This document shows positions 9,459 through 19,384 of a stretch of DNA of 64,000 nt, in pieces. The notes beneath the pieces were generated by a model. The model had not been told where the DNA came from. It did not search any database and saw nothing but the letters and a program-made list of their open reading frames with translations. This DNA is from JANXQG01 sp963709175 (lineage in GTDB: Bacteria > Planctomycetota > Planctomycetia > Pirellulales > Thermoguttaceae): assembly GCA_963709175.1 (NCBI GenBank), contig CAVPVK010000007.1, positions 1,364,001 to 1,428,000 on the forward strand, written 5' to 3'. Both the position numbers and the translations under genes were made by a program. Positions within the stretch are counted from its first letter, which is position 1. The number at the start of each line of letters is the position of its first letter.

Positions 9459-10919
9459 GATTTTGCCCGAGGCGAATCTCCCATCCGCCGCCCAAGGCCC
9501 GGTAAACCTGCACGAGGCCCAAGGCGATTTGCCCGCGAGCCAGGGCCAAGAGGTCCTGGGCCTGCACCAGGTTGGTTTCGATGACATCGACTTGATTGAA
9601 GTTGACCGTGCCCACGCGATATTGTGCAACGACAACGTGGTAGGCGGTTTCCGCCGCGGCGACGCTGCGGGCCTGCTGCTTGGTCTCCTCCTGGGCGCGG
9701 AGGAAGGTGGCCAGCCCGTCCTCGGCCTCCTGGTCGGCGTTCAACACGGTCGTGCGGTAGTCCAGGAGGGACTGCTGGAACTTGGCGTCCTGGACGCGGA
9801 CGTTGTTGGCAATACGGCCGTAGTTGAGGATGTTCCACGTGAACGTCGGGCCGACGGTAGAGTTCAGCGATGGCGAGGTGAACAGTTGCGAGGCGCTGCT
9901 GGACGAGTAGCCCAGCGTTCCAATGATGGAAATATGGGGATACAAAGCGGCCTGGGCGATGCCGATCTGCTGGGCCTGGGCGGCGGCGGCCCGTTCCGCG
10001 CTGCGGATATCGGGCCGGCGCTCCAGCAGTTGGGCCGGAATGCCGATCGCCACTTCGCTGGGGGCGGTGGGAATCGGCCGCCGTCCCAGGCGGGCCTGCA
10101 AGTCCGTCGGCGGGATGCCCAACAAGGTGCAAAGCTGGTCCTGCGCCTGCCGCAGGGTGATCTCATACGCCGGGATCGTGGCTTCTGTTTGCAGGAGCGT
10201 GGTCTCGGCCTGGTCGACGTCCAGTTCGTTGACCGTTCCGACACGGAAGCGTGCCCGGACGATGGCCAGAACGTCACGCTGCAGATCCACGTTGTGCCGG
10301 GCCAGGTCAATTCGTTCCTGGGTCTGCCGCATGGTGACGTAGTACTGTGCCGTGTCGGCCAGCAGGGTGACCAGCGTGGCATCGTAGTTTTCGACGGAGG
10401 ACTCGAAATTCGCCTGGGCGGCCAGCACGCTGCGGCGGAACTGGCCCCAGAAGTCGATCTCCCAGGCCATGTTGAAGCCGAAGTTCCATTGGTCGCTGAA
10501 TTGGGGCAAGCCCGGAAAGAGCTGATCGGCCGGGGTTGACAGCCGCTGGTAGCTGCCGGTCGCGTTCTGCGTCTGCGGGAAGAGTTCGCCGCGGGCAATG
10601 GCCAGTTGCGCCGGGCCTGGAGGATTCGCGTGCCAAAATCCTTGAGGTTGATGTTCTGGCGGTAGGCGTGTTGGATCAAGTCGTTAAGCGCTGGATCGTC
10701 GAAGACGGTCCACCAGTGGCTGAGGTCGACGGCATGACTTTGCACGCGGGGATCGGCAGAATCGATCCAGCCCGGCGCGACTGCGGCCTTGGCGCCGCGA
10801 TAGTCCGGCCCCACCTTGAAGCCCTGGTGCACGTAGTCGGAAAGGCTCGTGCATCCAGCCAGGCAAAGCACACTGGCGACAAGGAGCGCAATGTAGATCT
10901 GTTGTTTGGCCTGCGGCAT
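9442..10919 (-). CDS. RND-efflux outer-membrane lipoprotein, NodT/TolC type (one frameshift near 10614)
   Basis: The N-terminus is a lipoprotein signal with the lipobox LAGC (residue 23 region of MPQAKQQIYIALLVASVLC). It is followed by GPDYRGAK and WWTVFDDPALNDLIQHA, which are diagnostic of NodT-type outer-membrane factors. After FGTRILQAR the frame changes: one base is missing near 10614, and the protein continues AQLAIARGELFPQTQ and then NFGFNMAWEIDFWGQFRR, LLERRPDIRSAE and TFTWNILNYGR to the end. The joined protein has about 492 residues, the normal family length. It forms the periplasm-spanning channel of a tripartite exporter. No adjacent membrane-fusion or RND pump gene is present, so its partners must be elsewhere. 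It converges on and overlaps the glycosidase-like gene by 17 bases. Confidence 0.87.
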
Positions 10920-11159
10920 GGTGGGCTGGGCGTCAGGTTAATCACATCCGTTTCCGTGGTTACCATCGACAGAACCGGTGTAAACGTGAAACGGGAAACG
11001 GCCCGCGCGAGAGATCCGCTAGATCCGGCACAAGCCGGACAGCCGGCGCAAGTGACACAGGCCATACAGCTTCGCAGCGTGTCGAGAAGTTTCAAGGCAA
11101 ATCGAGGGCAGTTCCCAGCTTGCCAACCTGGGACGGTCTCGAACCGTTTCCCATTTCAA

Positions 11160-11918
11160 TTATTTCTCCCCCTCCCTCGCGACATGGAAACCGGCGAAGG
11201 ACTGGCTGACGGGCATCATCTCCAGCCGGTTGATATTCAGGTGTGCCGGCAGCTCAGCCACCCACAGCATCGCGGCCGCGATATCGTCGCCTGTCATCGG
11301 CTGCGCATGACGATAAAGCGCGTCGGACGCCGACTGGTCACCGCTCGTGCGGACCAGTGTGAACTCGGTTTCGACCATGCCCGGCTCAATCGAAGTGACG
11401 CGCACGCCGGTGCCGTGCAAATCACAACGCAGTCCTAGCGAGAACTGCTTCACGAAAGCCTTGGTTCCACCGTAGGCGTTGCCGCCGGCATAGGGGTAGT
11501 TTGCCGCCACCGACGAGAGGTTGATGATCGCGCCGCGCCGGGCAATCAGCCCGGGCAGCAATTTATGGGTGAGCGAGGCCAGCGCCGTTACGTTGGTGTC
11601 GATCATTTGCTTCCACTGCGCGAGATCGGCCTGCTGAGCGGGCCTGGTGCCTAGCGCAAGACCGGCATTGTTGATGAGCAAGTCGATGTCGCGAAAGCTC
11701 TCGGGAATCGCCGCCAGTGCGGCGTCGCGGGCCGTCTCGTCGCGGACATCAAAGGCGAGAGGGTGCACTCTGTCCGCGCCAAGCAATGCAACGAGCGCAT
11801 TGAGCCGTTCGGACCGGCGGCCGGTTGCAATGACCCGCCAGCCGGCTTTCGCGAACGCCCGAGTGGATGCCTCGCCAATGCCTGAAGTGGCTCCCGTAAT
11901 CAAAGCGGTCTTGGTCAT
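11160..11918 (-). CDS. Short-chain dehydrogenase/reductase (YdfG-like)
   Basis: A complete SDR of 252 residues with a very good ribosome binding site (GAGGAGA, five bases before the ATG). The classical motifs are present in order: TGATSGIG at residues 8-15 for cofactor binding, LINNAGLAL near 85, the serine in INLSSVAANYPY near 138, and YGGTK (YxxxK) near 153. The arginines in ATGRRSERL after strand two favour NADPH. The overall pattern is that of the YdfG group, which oxidises L-allo-threonine, serine and 3-hydroxy acids, but the substrate specificity cannot be confirmed from the sequence. It is monocistronic, in a minus-strand position 240 bases downstream from the efflux gene start, with no clear functional partner. 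Confidence 0.88.
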   Translation of the reverse strand: MTKTALITGATSGIGEASTRAFAKAGWRVIATGRRSERLNALVALLGADRVHPLAFDVRDETARDAALAAIPESFRDIDLLINNAGLALGTRPAQQADLAQWKQMIDTNVTALASLTHKLLPGLIARRGAIINLSSVAANYPYAGGNAYGGTKAFVKQFSLGLRCDLHGTGVRVTSIEPGMVETEFTLVRTSGDQSASDALYRHAQPMTGDDIAAAMLWVAELPAHLNINRLEMMPVSQSFAGFHVAREGEK

Positions 11919-12219
11919 AACTGTCTCCTCGGGATGATCGATTGCACTTCGTCGAAGTCAGCCTGCGACTGCATTTTAACCGTACCATCTTGGCGATGCA
12001 GGCGCCTGCGCGACGCAATTATACACCATTCACACACGGCCACCGACATCGCCCAATCAAAGCGGGGGCGGACGCCCTGATCCTCAGCGGCACGGACAGC
12101 TTCAACGGGGCGATAGAGGACCGAGAGGAAAGTCGACATCGCTCGCCGCCCCTCTCCCCGAGGAATAGGGGAGTGGTTACAATAGGTCAAATACGCCCTT
12201 TTCCCCGATCGTCCGAACC
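11919..12219. other. Intergenic region between divergent genes
   Basis: This stretch separates the SDR gene (minus) from the unknown gene at 12220 (plus) and must hold both promoters. A small inverted repeat, CTCCCC at 12154-12159 and GGGGAG at 12168-12173, is visible. No gene, RNA or recognised operator was seen. Confidence 0.4.
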
Positions 12220-12900
12220 ATGAATTCCCCGTGTTGGCTTTTGCAGGGCAGTGCCGCCCGGTTGAATCTACCTCGACTTTCGCTGGGCTTCGATGCGGAC
12301 CATCCTCAGGAAGGGCTGGTGGAAATTGCCGTCGGCGATCGTCCATGGCCCGACGGCCGCCTATTGGGTGTCGTTGCCGCGGGTCCGTCCGTCGCCGCGG
12401 CGCTTGTCGATTGGCACATTCGCGGCGACGATCTGATCGCCAGTTATGAAACCGGAGAGCCCGATGCCGCCCGCGTCGATCTTCTCTGGCACGCGGCCCA
12501 GCCCGAGGCTGACGATCACTGGCTGGCCCGCATCGATTTGCTCGTTTCCATCCGCACCGATCGGCTCGACTGGCGGCATGATGTTCGATTGGAAAGCGTG
12601 CTGCCCCAAGCGGCCATGGTCCCCGCGCTCGATCCGCGGGGTATGGTCTTTACCGCAGCGGGCTGGTCGCTTGCGGTCATGGTTCATCCGGCCGATCTGG
12701 GCCGTTGGGAACTGAGCGTGGAAGCGCAGGCCTCGCGGCTGCCCCTTTTGCGCCACCGCTTGTTCCGCACAAGGAGTTTGGAGAAGGGCGTGATCCTCCG
12801 CGGCAGGGCAAGGGCCTGGTTCCTGCCGCCCGAGTTCGATGCGGCTAGAATAGCCGAGTGTTTCGCCGCCTTCGCCGCGGCCGCCCCACCGCTGGATTGA
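12220..12900 (+). CDS. Uncharacterised protein upstream of uxaC
   Basis: A 226-residue protein starting MNSPCWLLQG. No signal peptide or membrane segment is apparent, so it is probably cytoplasmic. It has a mixed alpha/beta look with hydrophobic strands (GRLLGVVAAG, WSLAVMVHPADLG) and acidic loops (RVDLLWHAAQPEADDHW, DRLDWRHDVRLES). I do not recognise the family. It lies 45 bases upstream of glucuronate isomerase on the same strand, and codon use looks normal for the window, so cotranscription with uxaC is likely. A role linked to uronate metabolism is only a guess from position. Confidence 0.7.
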   Translation: MNSPCWLLQGSAARLNLPRLSLGFDADHPQEGLVEIAVGDRPWPDGRLLGVVAAGPSVAAALVDWHIRGDDLIASYETGEPDAARVDLLWHAAQPEADDHWLARIDLLVSIRTDRLDWRHDVRLESVLPQAAMVPALDPRGMVFTAAGWSLAVMVHPADLGRWELSVEAQASRLPLLRHRLFRTRSLEKGVILRGRARAWFLPPEFDAARIAECFAAFAAAAPPLD

Positions 12901-12945
12901 ACTGCCCTGGTTTGAACTGCCCGGCATGAACTACCTGCCACGCGC

Positions 12946-14376
12946 ATGAGCGACGTCTTCATCACCGAGAACTTCCTGCTGGAAAACGACCGCGCGGTCG
13001 AACTCTACCACCGCTTTGCCCGCGATTTACCCATTATCGACTACCACTGTCATCTGCCGCCTCGGCAGATTGCCCAAAACCACCGCTTCGCCAACCTGAC
13101 GCAGATCTGGCTGGAGGGCGATCATTACAAGTGGCGGGCGATGCGTTCGGCCGGAATAGCGGAGCACTATTGCACGGGCGACGCCAGCGATTGGGAGAAA
13201 TTCGCGAAGTGGGCCGAAGTAGTGCCCAGGACGCTTGGCAATCCCCTCTATCACTGGACCCACCTTGAGCTCAAGCGGCCGCTGGGCATCAGCGATCGCT
13301 TGCTCAATCCCCAGACGGCGCGGGGAATTTGGGACCAATGCTGCACGGTCCTCAGCCGCGACGACATGACCTGCCGGGGCATCATGCGCCAGATGAACGT
13401 CGCGTCGGTTTGTACTACCGACGATCCGGTCGACTCCCTGGAGCACCATGCGGTCATCGCCGCCGACGCCACGTTTGCCATCCGCGTGCTGCCGACTTTC
13501 CGGCCCGACCGTGCATTGGCCATCGATGACGGAGCGACTTTCAATCACTATGTCGACCGCCTGGCCGAAGTCAGCGGCGTCGATATCGGCGATGCCTTCG
13601 AGCGCTTTCTCGAGGCATTGAGGCAGCGACACGATTTTTTCCATCGGGCCGGCTGCCGGCTTTCCGATCATGGCCTGGAAACGATCGACGCGCGGGAAGG
13701 CACGTCGCTGGAGGCCGTGGGAATCTTCGCCCGCGTCCGCCGCGGCAGCGTGGCTTCGCCGGAAGAGGTCGCGATGTTCCGCTCGGCTCTGCTCTATGAA
13801 ATGGCCCTCTGGGACCACCAGCGGGGCTGGACGCAGCAGTTTCATATCGGGGCACTACGGAACAACAGCACGCGGATGTTCCAGCTCCTGGGGGCCGATG
13901 CCGGCTGCGATTCGATCGCCGACATCCCCTACGCCCGCGGACTGTCGCGATTTCTCGATCGGCTCGATCGCACGGATCAATTGGCCAAGACTATCCTTTA
14001 CAATCTTAATCCCTCGCACAACGAGGTGCTGGCGACGATGATCGGCAACTTCCAGGACGGTCGCGGGGCGCCACATGGACCGGGCAAGCTGCAGTGGGGC
14101 AGCGCCTGGTGGTTTCTCGACCAGAAGGACGGAATCGAACGGCAACTCCGCTGCCTTTCAAACCTCGGCTTGCTGGGCGGCTTCGTAGGGATGCTGACCG
14201 ATAGCCGCTCATTCCTTTCTTACACACGTCACGAGTACTTCCGTCGCATTCTCTGCAACCTTTTGGGCGGCGAAATGCGGCGTGGACTGTTGCCGGACGA
14301 CTCAGAGCTGGTCGGCGGCCTGGTCCGCGACGTGTGCCACGATAACGCGCAACGGTACTTCGGATTTGGTTCTTAG
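12946..14376 (+). CDS. uxaC: Glucuronate isomerase
   Basis: This complete 476-residue protein matches UxaC over its usual length. UxaC converts D-glucuronate to D-fructuronate and D-galacturonate to D-tagaturonate, the first step of the hexuronate pathway, in the cytoplasm; it belongs to the amidohydrolase fold. The metal-binding HxH of the family is in PIIDYHCHLPP (residues 28-38). Other family segments are HWTHLELKRPLG, SVCTTDDPVDSLEHH, QFHIGALRNNSTRMF with a conserved His and Arg, NLNPSHNEVLATMIGNFQDG, and GMLTDSRSFLSYTRHEYFRR with the conserved Asp. It probably forms an operon with the unknown gene 45 bases upstream. Other Ashwell-pathway genes (uxaB, uxuA, kdgK) are not in the window. 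Confidence 0.95.
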   Translation: MSDVFITENFLLENDRAVELYHRFARDLPIIDYHCHLPPRQIAQNHRFANLTQIWLEGDHYKWRAMRSAGIAEHYCTGDASDWEKFAKWAEVVPRTLGNPLYHWTHLELKRPLGISDRLLNPQTARGIWDQCCTVLSRDDMTCRGIMRQMNVASVCTTDDPVDSLEHHAVIAADATFAIRVLPTFRPDRALAIDDGATFNHYVDRLAEVSGVDIGDAFERFLEALRQRHDFFHRAGCRLSDHGLETIDAREGTSLEAVGIFARVRRGSVASPEEVAMFRSALLYEMALWDHQRGWTQQFHIGALRNNSTRMFQLLGADAGCDSIADIPYARGLSRFLDRLDRTDQLAKTILYNLNPSHNEVLATMIGNFQDGRGAPHGPGKLQWGSAWWFLDQKDGIERQLRCLSNLGLLGGFVGMLTDSRSFLSYTRHEYFRRILCNLLGGEMRRGLLPDDSELVGGLVRDVCHDNAQRYFGFGS

Positions 14377-14503
14377 GTCGTCTTCGGTTTCGGCGGCGGG
14401 CATCCCCGTCCGAATAGTCTCACCAAGAGGGGGGTGGACTTATTGCTATATTTGTGTCTTAGTAGAATATATCGTTTGAACTTTCCCCCCCGGGGTTATT
14501 TGC

Positions 14504-16585
14504 ATGTCCCTTTCGAGACGAACAACTATCGCCCTGCTTGCGACTGGCGCGTTTGTTGCTTTTTGCGGTTTGTCTAGCGCCTCGATTCCTTATTCCTGGG
14601 TGGGCCAGTCCGCCAGTGACTATCTGTGGACCTCCCCCGCAAACTGGAACACGGGCGTTCCCGGGGGCAACCAAGTGGCAGTGTTTTCTGACTCCGCAGC
14701 GACACAGCCGACCGTAGATTTGGGCAACGGCGGTAATATCACCGTCCAGGGTTTGACGTTTAACGGCAATTTAAATAATATTCAAATAACGGCCATCAAT
14801 CCCAGTGCCCCGAGCCTGATTCTCAACGGCGGCACCGCAGACGCAGCGGTCACTATCAACGGCGGCCAGGAAACGATCAGCGCACCATTGTTGTTTGGCA
14901 GCGACGTCACGGTTACCACGACGAATCCGAGCGATAGCTTGACCCTTGCCGGAAACGGGGGCGGTTCTTTCGCCTTGAGCACCAGCGGTCCCGGGCTTCT
15001 GAACCTGGCGGGGAACTACACCCTGGGTGATGCGGCGTTCGACGATCCCGGACTGGGGTTGAGCAGTGGGACGTGTACGATCCTCGGCAGCACCACCGTG
15101 GCCGACGGGAACACGAATTCCTTCAGCGGCGGCGCAACGTTGAATATCACGGGCACTCTCAATTCCGGGGGGGCAGACCAGGTCATTGGCACGGGCACTG
15201 TCAATCTCATGCAATCGGGCGTGTGGAACCTCCGCGGCGGCGGTGCGTTCGTCGTCGGGCAGGGCGGTAATGGCGCGGGTGACAACGCCACGCTCAACAT
15301 CCTGAATTCCGCCACGCTGAACATCAATCGCACGGTTGGCCTGCAGGGCGCAAACGCCCCGGGAGGCCTGGTGATTGCCGAAGGCTTCGGCAACTGCGCA
15401 GGAATTGTCAACCAGGCGGGTGGAGTAGTTATAGCCACCCAGTTCAACAACGCAGTTGCGTTGTCTGGCAATGGCTATGGTCCTGGCATCATCCTGGGAG
15501 GGCTTGTTTGCCTTGGGTATCCCAACCAGGTTCAGGCGACCTACAACCTGAGCGGCGGAACCCTCGTTACGTCGGCCGTGTTCAACATGTGCGGCGGCAC
15601 GAACAGTTCGGGCCAGTGGGTCCTCCAATCGCCAGGCAACTTCGATCAAGTGGCAATCTTCAATTTCAACGGTGGCATTCTCCGGGCCAGCCAGTCTGAC
15701 TCCGCGGACCCCGAGGCGATCGCCGAAGGTCTTGACCATTTCATGGGAAATCTAACCCATGCCTATGTCCAAGCGGGCGGGGCGGTGATCGACACCAACG
15801 GGTTCAATATTTCCATCAACCAACCGCTGGAACACGATCCGAGCCTCGGCGCCAGCCTTGACGGCGGCCTGCAAAAACTGGGCAGCGGCAACCTGACGTT
15901 GCTGCAATCGGGCTCGTTCACAGGTACCACCCAAGTCCAAGGAGGCACGTTGACCCTCGCCGATCCCAACGCCCTGCAATTCAGCACACTGAACACCGTT
16001 GGCACCGGGACCATCAGCTTTGGAACCCTCAGTACCGCTACATTGGGGGGATTATCCGGGCCAGGCAACACCAATTGGGCAGGGACTGTTGCCCTCGTCG
16101 TGGGTAACAATGACAGCAACACGACGTTTTCGGGTTCGATTACTACAGTGTTGGCCGGTTTGACCAAGACGGGGTCGGGCTCGCTGACCATTGACGGGGC
16201 ACTGCAAAGCGCTGGCCCACTGGTGGTGGACGCAGGCACCCTGGTTTTGGCGGGCAGCGATCTTTTCCTGGGTGGGACCATAGATCTTGACGGGGTGCTT
16301 ACGATTGCCAGTAATGAGGCTATGGCGGCTGGCACCAGCTTATCCGTGGGGGCAGGCGGAGTGATGATTTTCGACCCCACAGCGGGTGGTATGCCGGTCG
16401 CGGACCAAATAACACCTAAGAGTACGATACACACAGTGCCCGAACCGGGAAGCATAGCTCTTTTGGTCGCAATTGTTGTGGCCGCATGGAGTAGTTCCGT
16501 GCTCGGGGGCTGGATTCGTCGAAGTTGCGCGTTAGCGCAAGTTAATTGCGGAAAAGGAAAAATCCGGGCAGATAGTAGATTTTAA
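14504..16585 (+). CDS. Autotransporter-type beta-strand repeat protein with VPEP (PEP-CTERM-like) tail
   Basis: A secreted protein of 693 residues. The N-terminal signal (TTIALLATGAFVAFCGLSSA) is followed by WTSPANWNTGVPGG, a typical start of autotransporter-associated beta-strand repeat domains. The body is rich in Gly, Asn, Thr and Leu with repeated strands such as GGLQKLGSGNLTLLQSG, LTKTGSGSLTIDGAL and GTLVLAGSDLFLGG, consistent with a parallel beta-helix. It ends with VPEPGSIALLVAIVVAAW and a basic stretch, the PEP-CTERM arrangement recognised by exosortases for cell-envelope anchoring. The tail continues about 30 residues past the usual end. A weak sigma70-like pair (TTGCTA 14443-14448, GAATAT 14465-14470) precedes it. 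It is the first of several such surface proteins in this region. Confidence 0.85.
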   Translation: MSLSRRTTIALLATGAFVAFCGLSSASIPYSWVGQSASDYLWTSPANWNTGVPGGNQVAVFSDSAATQPTVDLGNGGNITVQGLTFNGNLNNIQITAINPSAPSLILNGGTADAAVTINGGQETISAPLLFGSDVTVTTTNPSDSLTLAGNGGGSFALSTSGPGLLNLAGNYTLGDAAFDDPGLGLSSGTCTILGSTTVADGNTNSFSGGATLNITGTLNSGGADQVIGTGTVNLMQSGVWNLRGGGAFVVGQGGNGAGDNATLNILNSATLNINRTVGLQGANAPGGLVIAEGFGNCAGIVNQAGGVVIATQFNNAVALSGNGYGPGIILGGLVCLGYPNQVQATYNLSGGTLVTSAVFNMCGGTNSSGQWVLQSPGNFDQVAIFNFNGGILRASQSDSADPEAIAEGLDHFMGNLTHAYVQAGGAVIDTNGFNISINQPLEHDPSLGASLDGGLQKLGSGNLTLLQSGSFTGTTQVQGGTLTLADPNALQFSTLNTVGTGTISFGTLSTATLGGLSGPGNTNWAGTVALVVGNNDSNTTFSGSITTVLAGLTKTGSGSLTIDGALQSAGPLVVDAGTLVLAGSDLFLGGTIDLDGVLTIASNEAMAAGTSLSVGAGGVMIFDPTAGGMPVADQITPKSTIHTVPEPGSIALLVAIVVAAWSSSVLGGWIRRSCALAQVNCGKGKIRADSRF

Positions 16586-16786
16586 AAACCCCATTTGATA
16601 TACTATGCAAATGAATTGTGGAGGAACTGTTTGGAAGAAGAATTCCGATTCGAGGGTGATTGCCGTTTGCGGAAATTGCCTGGGGTCTTGAAGCGGAGCC
16701 CCTCGAGTCCATAGCCATTCAAATGTGGTTGCAATGCGAGCTTCTGATTAACTATCCGAACTACTCAAGATATGCTGGAACATGAT

Positions 16787-17554
16787 ATGGTGAGGCGAAA
16801 CATCAAGATCGGTGCGATAGCACTTGCGGCGGTAGAGTTTTTGTATGCCGCTTCGCTGCAAGCCGTTCCTATCCCTGGCTCTTCGGCCGTAGTTGACCCG
16901 TTCAACTTTGATTTCACGGGAGCGGGCATTGGATCCTATCAAATCACTGAAAATGGCGTGCCGGTGTCGAACCTCACGGGATATTCCGCGGGTTCCGGGA
17001 GCGGTGTCGGTGAAATGACCTATTGCTTGCCAAACGTCACGGAATCTGGCGACGTGGCGGTCATTGATCCCCGGATCAAGCTTAACAGCTTGCTGCTTGC
17101 GTCGGGTGGGATGAAGTACAACGGCGTCTACCTGATTCCGGTTGCCTGGGCCGACAGCCACTTGGACGATTTCGTGGCGGGAATGCAGTTCACGCCCGAT
17201 GGCCAAGCTAACTCGTATTTGCAGTTTTATTTCCATCAGAAGGGTCTGGGCATCGCCGGGACTTTTGCGAAGCCAGTCCTGTTCTCATCTCAGGAATACC
17301 TGCTGGCCATCCCTGGTACGGAAGGTGCAAACGGCTCGCTCAGTTTTTCGTTCCATACTGGTGCGCTAGCAGGCAATCCGTACGACAACAATTTCTCGGG
17401 CTCTGCTCAGGGAATGTTCGCAACCCCGTTGGGGGCAATTACGGCCGTTCCGGAACCGACCAGCCGTGTCGTGTTTTTTGGTCTGTTCGGCATGGTGATG
17501 GTCGCGACGGCGGTTAAGGGATGGCGCAAGCGTTTTGCCTACATGGCAGTCTGA
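16787..17554 (+). CDS. PEP-CTERM-like surface protein
   Basis: A protein of 255 residues counted from the ATG at 16787, which has GGAA eight bases before it; an upstream ATG at 16772 would add five residues. The signal peptide (IKIGAIALAAVEFLYAASLQA) leads to a mature beta-rich domain (FNFDFTGAGIGSYQITENG, LQFYFHQKGLGIAGTF). The C-terminus has the sorting signal VPEPTSRVVFFGLFGMVMV followed by KGWRKR, so the protein is expected to be processed by an exosortase and held at the cell surface. The function of the mature domain is unknown. It lies 200 bases after the preceding VPEP protein on the same strand and directly upstream of the insertion sequence. Confidence 0.8.
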   Translation: MVRRNIKIGAIALAAVEFLYAASLQAVPIPGSSAVVDPFNFDFTGAGIGSYQITENGVPVSNLTGYSAGSGSGVGEMTYCLPNVTESGDVAVIDPRIKLNSLLLASGGMKYNGVYLIPVAWADSHLDDFVAGMQFTPDGQANSYLQFYFHQKGLGIAGTFAKPVLFSSQEYLLAIPGTEGANGSLSFSFHTGALAGNPYDNNFSGSAQGMFATPLGAITAVPEPTSRVVFFGLFGMVMVATAVKGWRKRFAYMAV

Positions 17555-17581
17555 CGCCGGCCTGACACCTAACAGATCTCT

Positions 17582-17615
17582 AACAGAATGGCTTGTGACT
17601 TGTCAGCAACTCCCG
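17582..17615 (+). repeat. Left terminal inverted repeat of the IS
   Basis: It contains GGCTTGTGACTTGTCA at 17590-17605 and pairs with the repeat at 19347-19384, with small gaps. Confidence 0.65.
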
Positions 17616-17858
17616 ATAAATCGAGCGGCTAACAGCGTTAGGGCATCAAGTTTTGAGTGTGCGTATGTTAGACGAAAAGATGGGCGAGATACGGGCGATA
17701 GAGGGCGCCGTTGTTAGACGTGTGCGGAGCGGCGAAGGCCCTGGATTATCACAGAAACTCGTTGTCGCGCAGCGTGAGCGTGCCGACGTCGGGCTTCTCT
17801 GAGCTGGAGCAGCCGTATGCGAGCGGTGGAGGGAGCGCGGAAATACAGAGAGGCCAGG

Positions 17859-19232
17859 TTAACACGTATTCCGTGTCGGTGCGGGGAGTTGCTTGGCGAG
17901 GTCATAGAGGATGACCTCGTAAAGGTGACGCATCGAGTGGAAAACGAAGTGTCGGAAGTGAGAGCGCAGATTATCCCACAGTGCCCGCTTGCTCGTCAAC
18001 TTCTTCCGCACGGCCTTAAATAGCGGGCAGCAGAGTTGTTGGACCTCATCGACCAGGAACGCCAACATCATCAACATGGCAAAGACTACCGACAGGTTCT
18101 TCTTGCCATGGCCATAATTGTGTTCGAAGTGGTAACCCTGATTCTTGAGCGTGTTGAACGTCTCGTTCTCGATTTTCCAGCGACAGCGGCCGCCTCTTAC
18201 CAGGCAACGGGCATTCTGGCGAGAGATCTTCAGGTCCGTAACCCAGGTCCAGGTCCGTTCCTCGCCGTCAGGGCTGATCTCGTAGCAATGGAGCCAATTC
18301 ACGCGCAAATCTTGGTTGGATTCGTTTAGCGGCACGTCGTTGATGAAGGAAATCTCGTGGTAGACATCCCCTTCAGTCCAGGAAATCGTCGTCACCCGGT
18401 CGACCTCCCAGGCGGCGAGCACCTGGTCCCAGAGAAAATCATGATCCCCCGGTTTGGCTCCCAGGATGAAGTGCATGTTCAGGCTCTGCAACTCGCGGAT
18501 ATGCGGGGCGTTGCTCGCCAACCCGTCCTCGACAACGATCAGCTTCAGATGGGGATGCTCTCCGCGGATTTTCTGCAGCAAGCGTTTGGCCGCGTTTCGC
18601 TCGCAATCGTTTTTGCGGGTGCCGTCTTGTTTCACAATGGGTTCGGGAGCGAAAGGAATCACCTCTCGGTGATCCGGGTGGATCATCACGGCTGCCAGCA
18701 TCTGGTGCTGATAGGTAGTCTCTTGCGTCTGGCGATGCACTTTTTCCAGGCAGGAGTCGCAGTGGATGGCCGAAGAAGAGAAATACCCGGTGCCGTCCAA
18801 GGAGAGCAGGTAGCAGCCTTGATGGAAGACAAACGGCTCCAGGGCTTTTCCACGCTGGAGTTGGCGAAAGACAGCGTCGAACAAGGGTCGTATCGCCTGC
18901 GGCTCCACGGGGTCGAGGATCTCCCGCATGTGAGTGTCCGACGGAACACGCGCGATGCCGAACAGGTTCCCCATGTTCTCATCGTTGCGGCGCTCGTCAA
19001 ATGCCAGCAGGGAAGGGTCTTTCAGCACAAACATGCTGAAAGCCGACATGAGCGCGTTCGTCAAGGAAATCGGGCACTCCCGCCCACGATGGTCCGCGAT
19101 CTTATCACATTCCAGCCGCAAGAGTGCGTACAAGGCATCGGCCGAGAGATGCTTGCGCTTCGGCGGAGTGCGTTGTTTTGGTGGACGAGGCAGGATCACG
19201 ACGACTCTTCTCACCCAGTACCGAATTACCAT
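17859..19232 (-). CDS. IS transposase, DDE type (IS4-like)
   Basis: A 457-residue transposase counted from the ATG at 19232; a TTG at 19244 is an alternative start. The N-terminal part (RKHLSADALYALLRLE, ISLTNALMSAFSMFVLKDPS) is helical. The catalytic triad can be proposed: Asp in LLSLDGTGYFSS, Asp in LIVVEDGLASNAPHI, and Glu in RWKIENETFNTLKNQGYH, the last resembling the YREK-type region of IS4 transposases. Zinc-ligand-like cysteines occur in IHCDSCLEK. The frame is intact, in contrast to many nearby genes, and terminal inverted repeats flank it, so the element may be active. Exact family placement (IS4, or an unclassified group) was not possible by eye. Confidence 0.88.
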   Translation of the reverse strand: MVIRYWVRRVVVILPRPPKQRTPPKRKHLSADALYALLRLECDKIADHRGRECPISLTNALMSAFSMFVLKDPSLLAFDERRNDENMGNLFGIARVPSDTHMREILDPVEPQAIRPLFDAVFRQLQRGKALEPFVFHQGCYLLSLDGTGYFSSSAIHCDSCLEKVHRQTQETTYQHQMLAAVMIHPDHREVIPFAPEPIVKQDGTRKNDCERNAAKRLLQKIRGEHPHLKLIVVEDGLASNAPHIRELQSLNMHFILGAKPGDHDFLWDQVLAAWEVDRVTTISWTEGDVYHEISFINDVPLNESNQDLRVNWLHCYEISPDGEERTWTWVTDLKISRQNARCLVRGGRCRWKIENETFNTLKNQGYHFEHNYGHGKKNLSVVFAMLMMLAFLVDEVQQLCCPLFKAVRKKLTSKRALWDNLRSHFRHFVFHSMRHLYEVILYDLAKQLPAPTRNTC

Positions 19233-19346
19233 CCTGGCTGGCAAACCGCCATCCTACCCTCATTACGCTGGATGATATACCGCTGTTCACTGCTTTACGA
19301 AGCCTCCTGCTGTTCTTGCCCCTTTTTAGGCCACATTCAGCTTCAG

Positions 19347-19384
19347 CGGGAACTGCTGGTGACTTGTCACAAGCCTTTTCTGTT
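19347..19384 (-). repeat. Right terminal inverted repeat of the IS
   Basis: The reverse complement carries GGCTTGTGACAAGTCACC and matches the left end at 17582-17615 imperfectly. Confidence 0.65.

Larger units (their letters stand above)
17582..19384. mobile_element. Insertion sequence with imperfect terminal inverted repeats (IS4-like)
   Basis: A DDE transposase gene lies between two imperfect inverted repeats. The left end at 17582-17615 reads AACAGAAT then GGCTTGTGAC. The reverse complement of 19347-19384 reads AACAGAAAA then GGCTTGTGAC, and both continue with GTCA and end in CCCG. The element is about 1.8 kb. No convincing target-site duplication was found by eye, so the outermost bases are uncertain by a few positions. 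It separates a VPEP surface protein gene from the sedolisin-like gene. Confidence 0.7.

Noticed and set aside
10920..11159. Possible small RNA between the efflux and SDR genes
   Set aside because: Only short GC-rich stems are visible, without a promoter and terminator pair.
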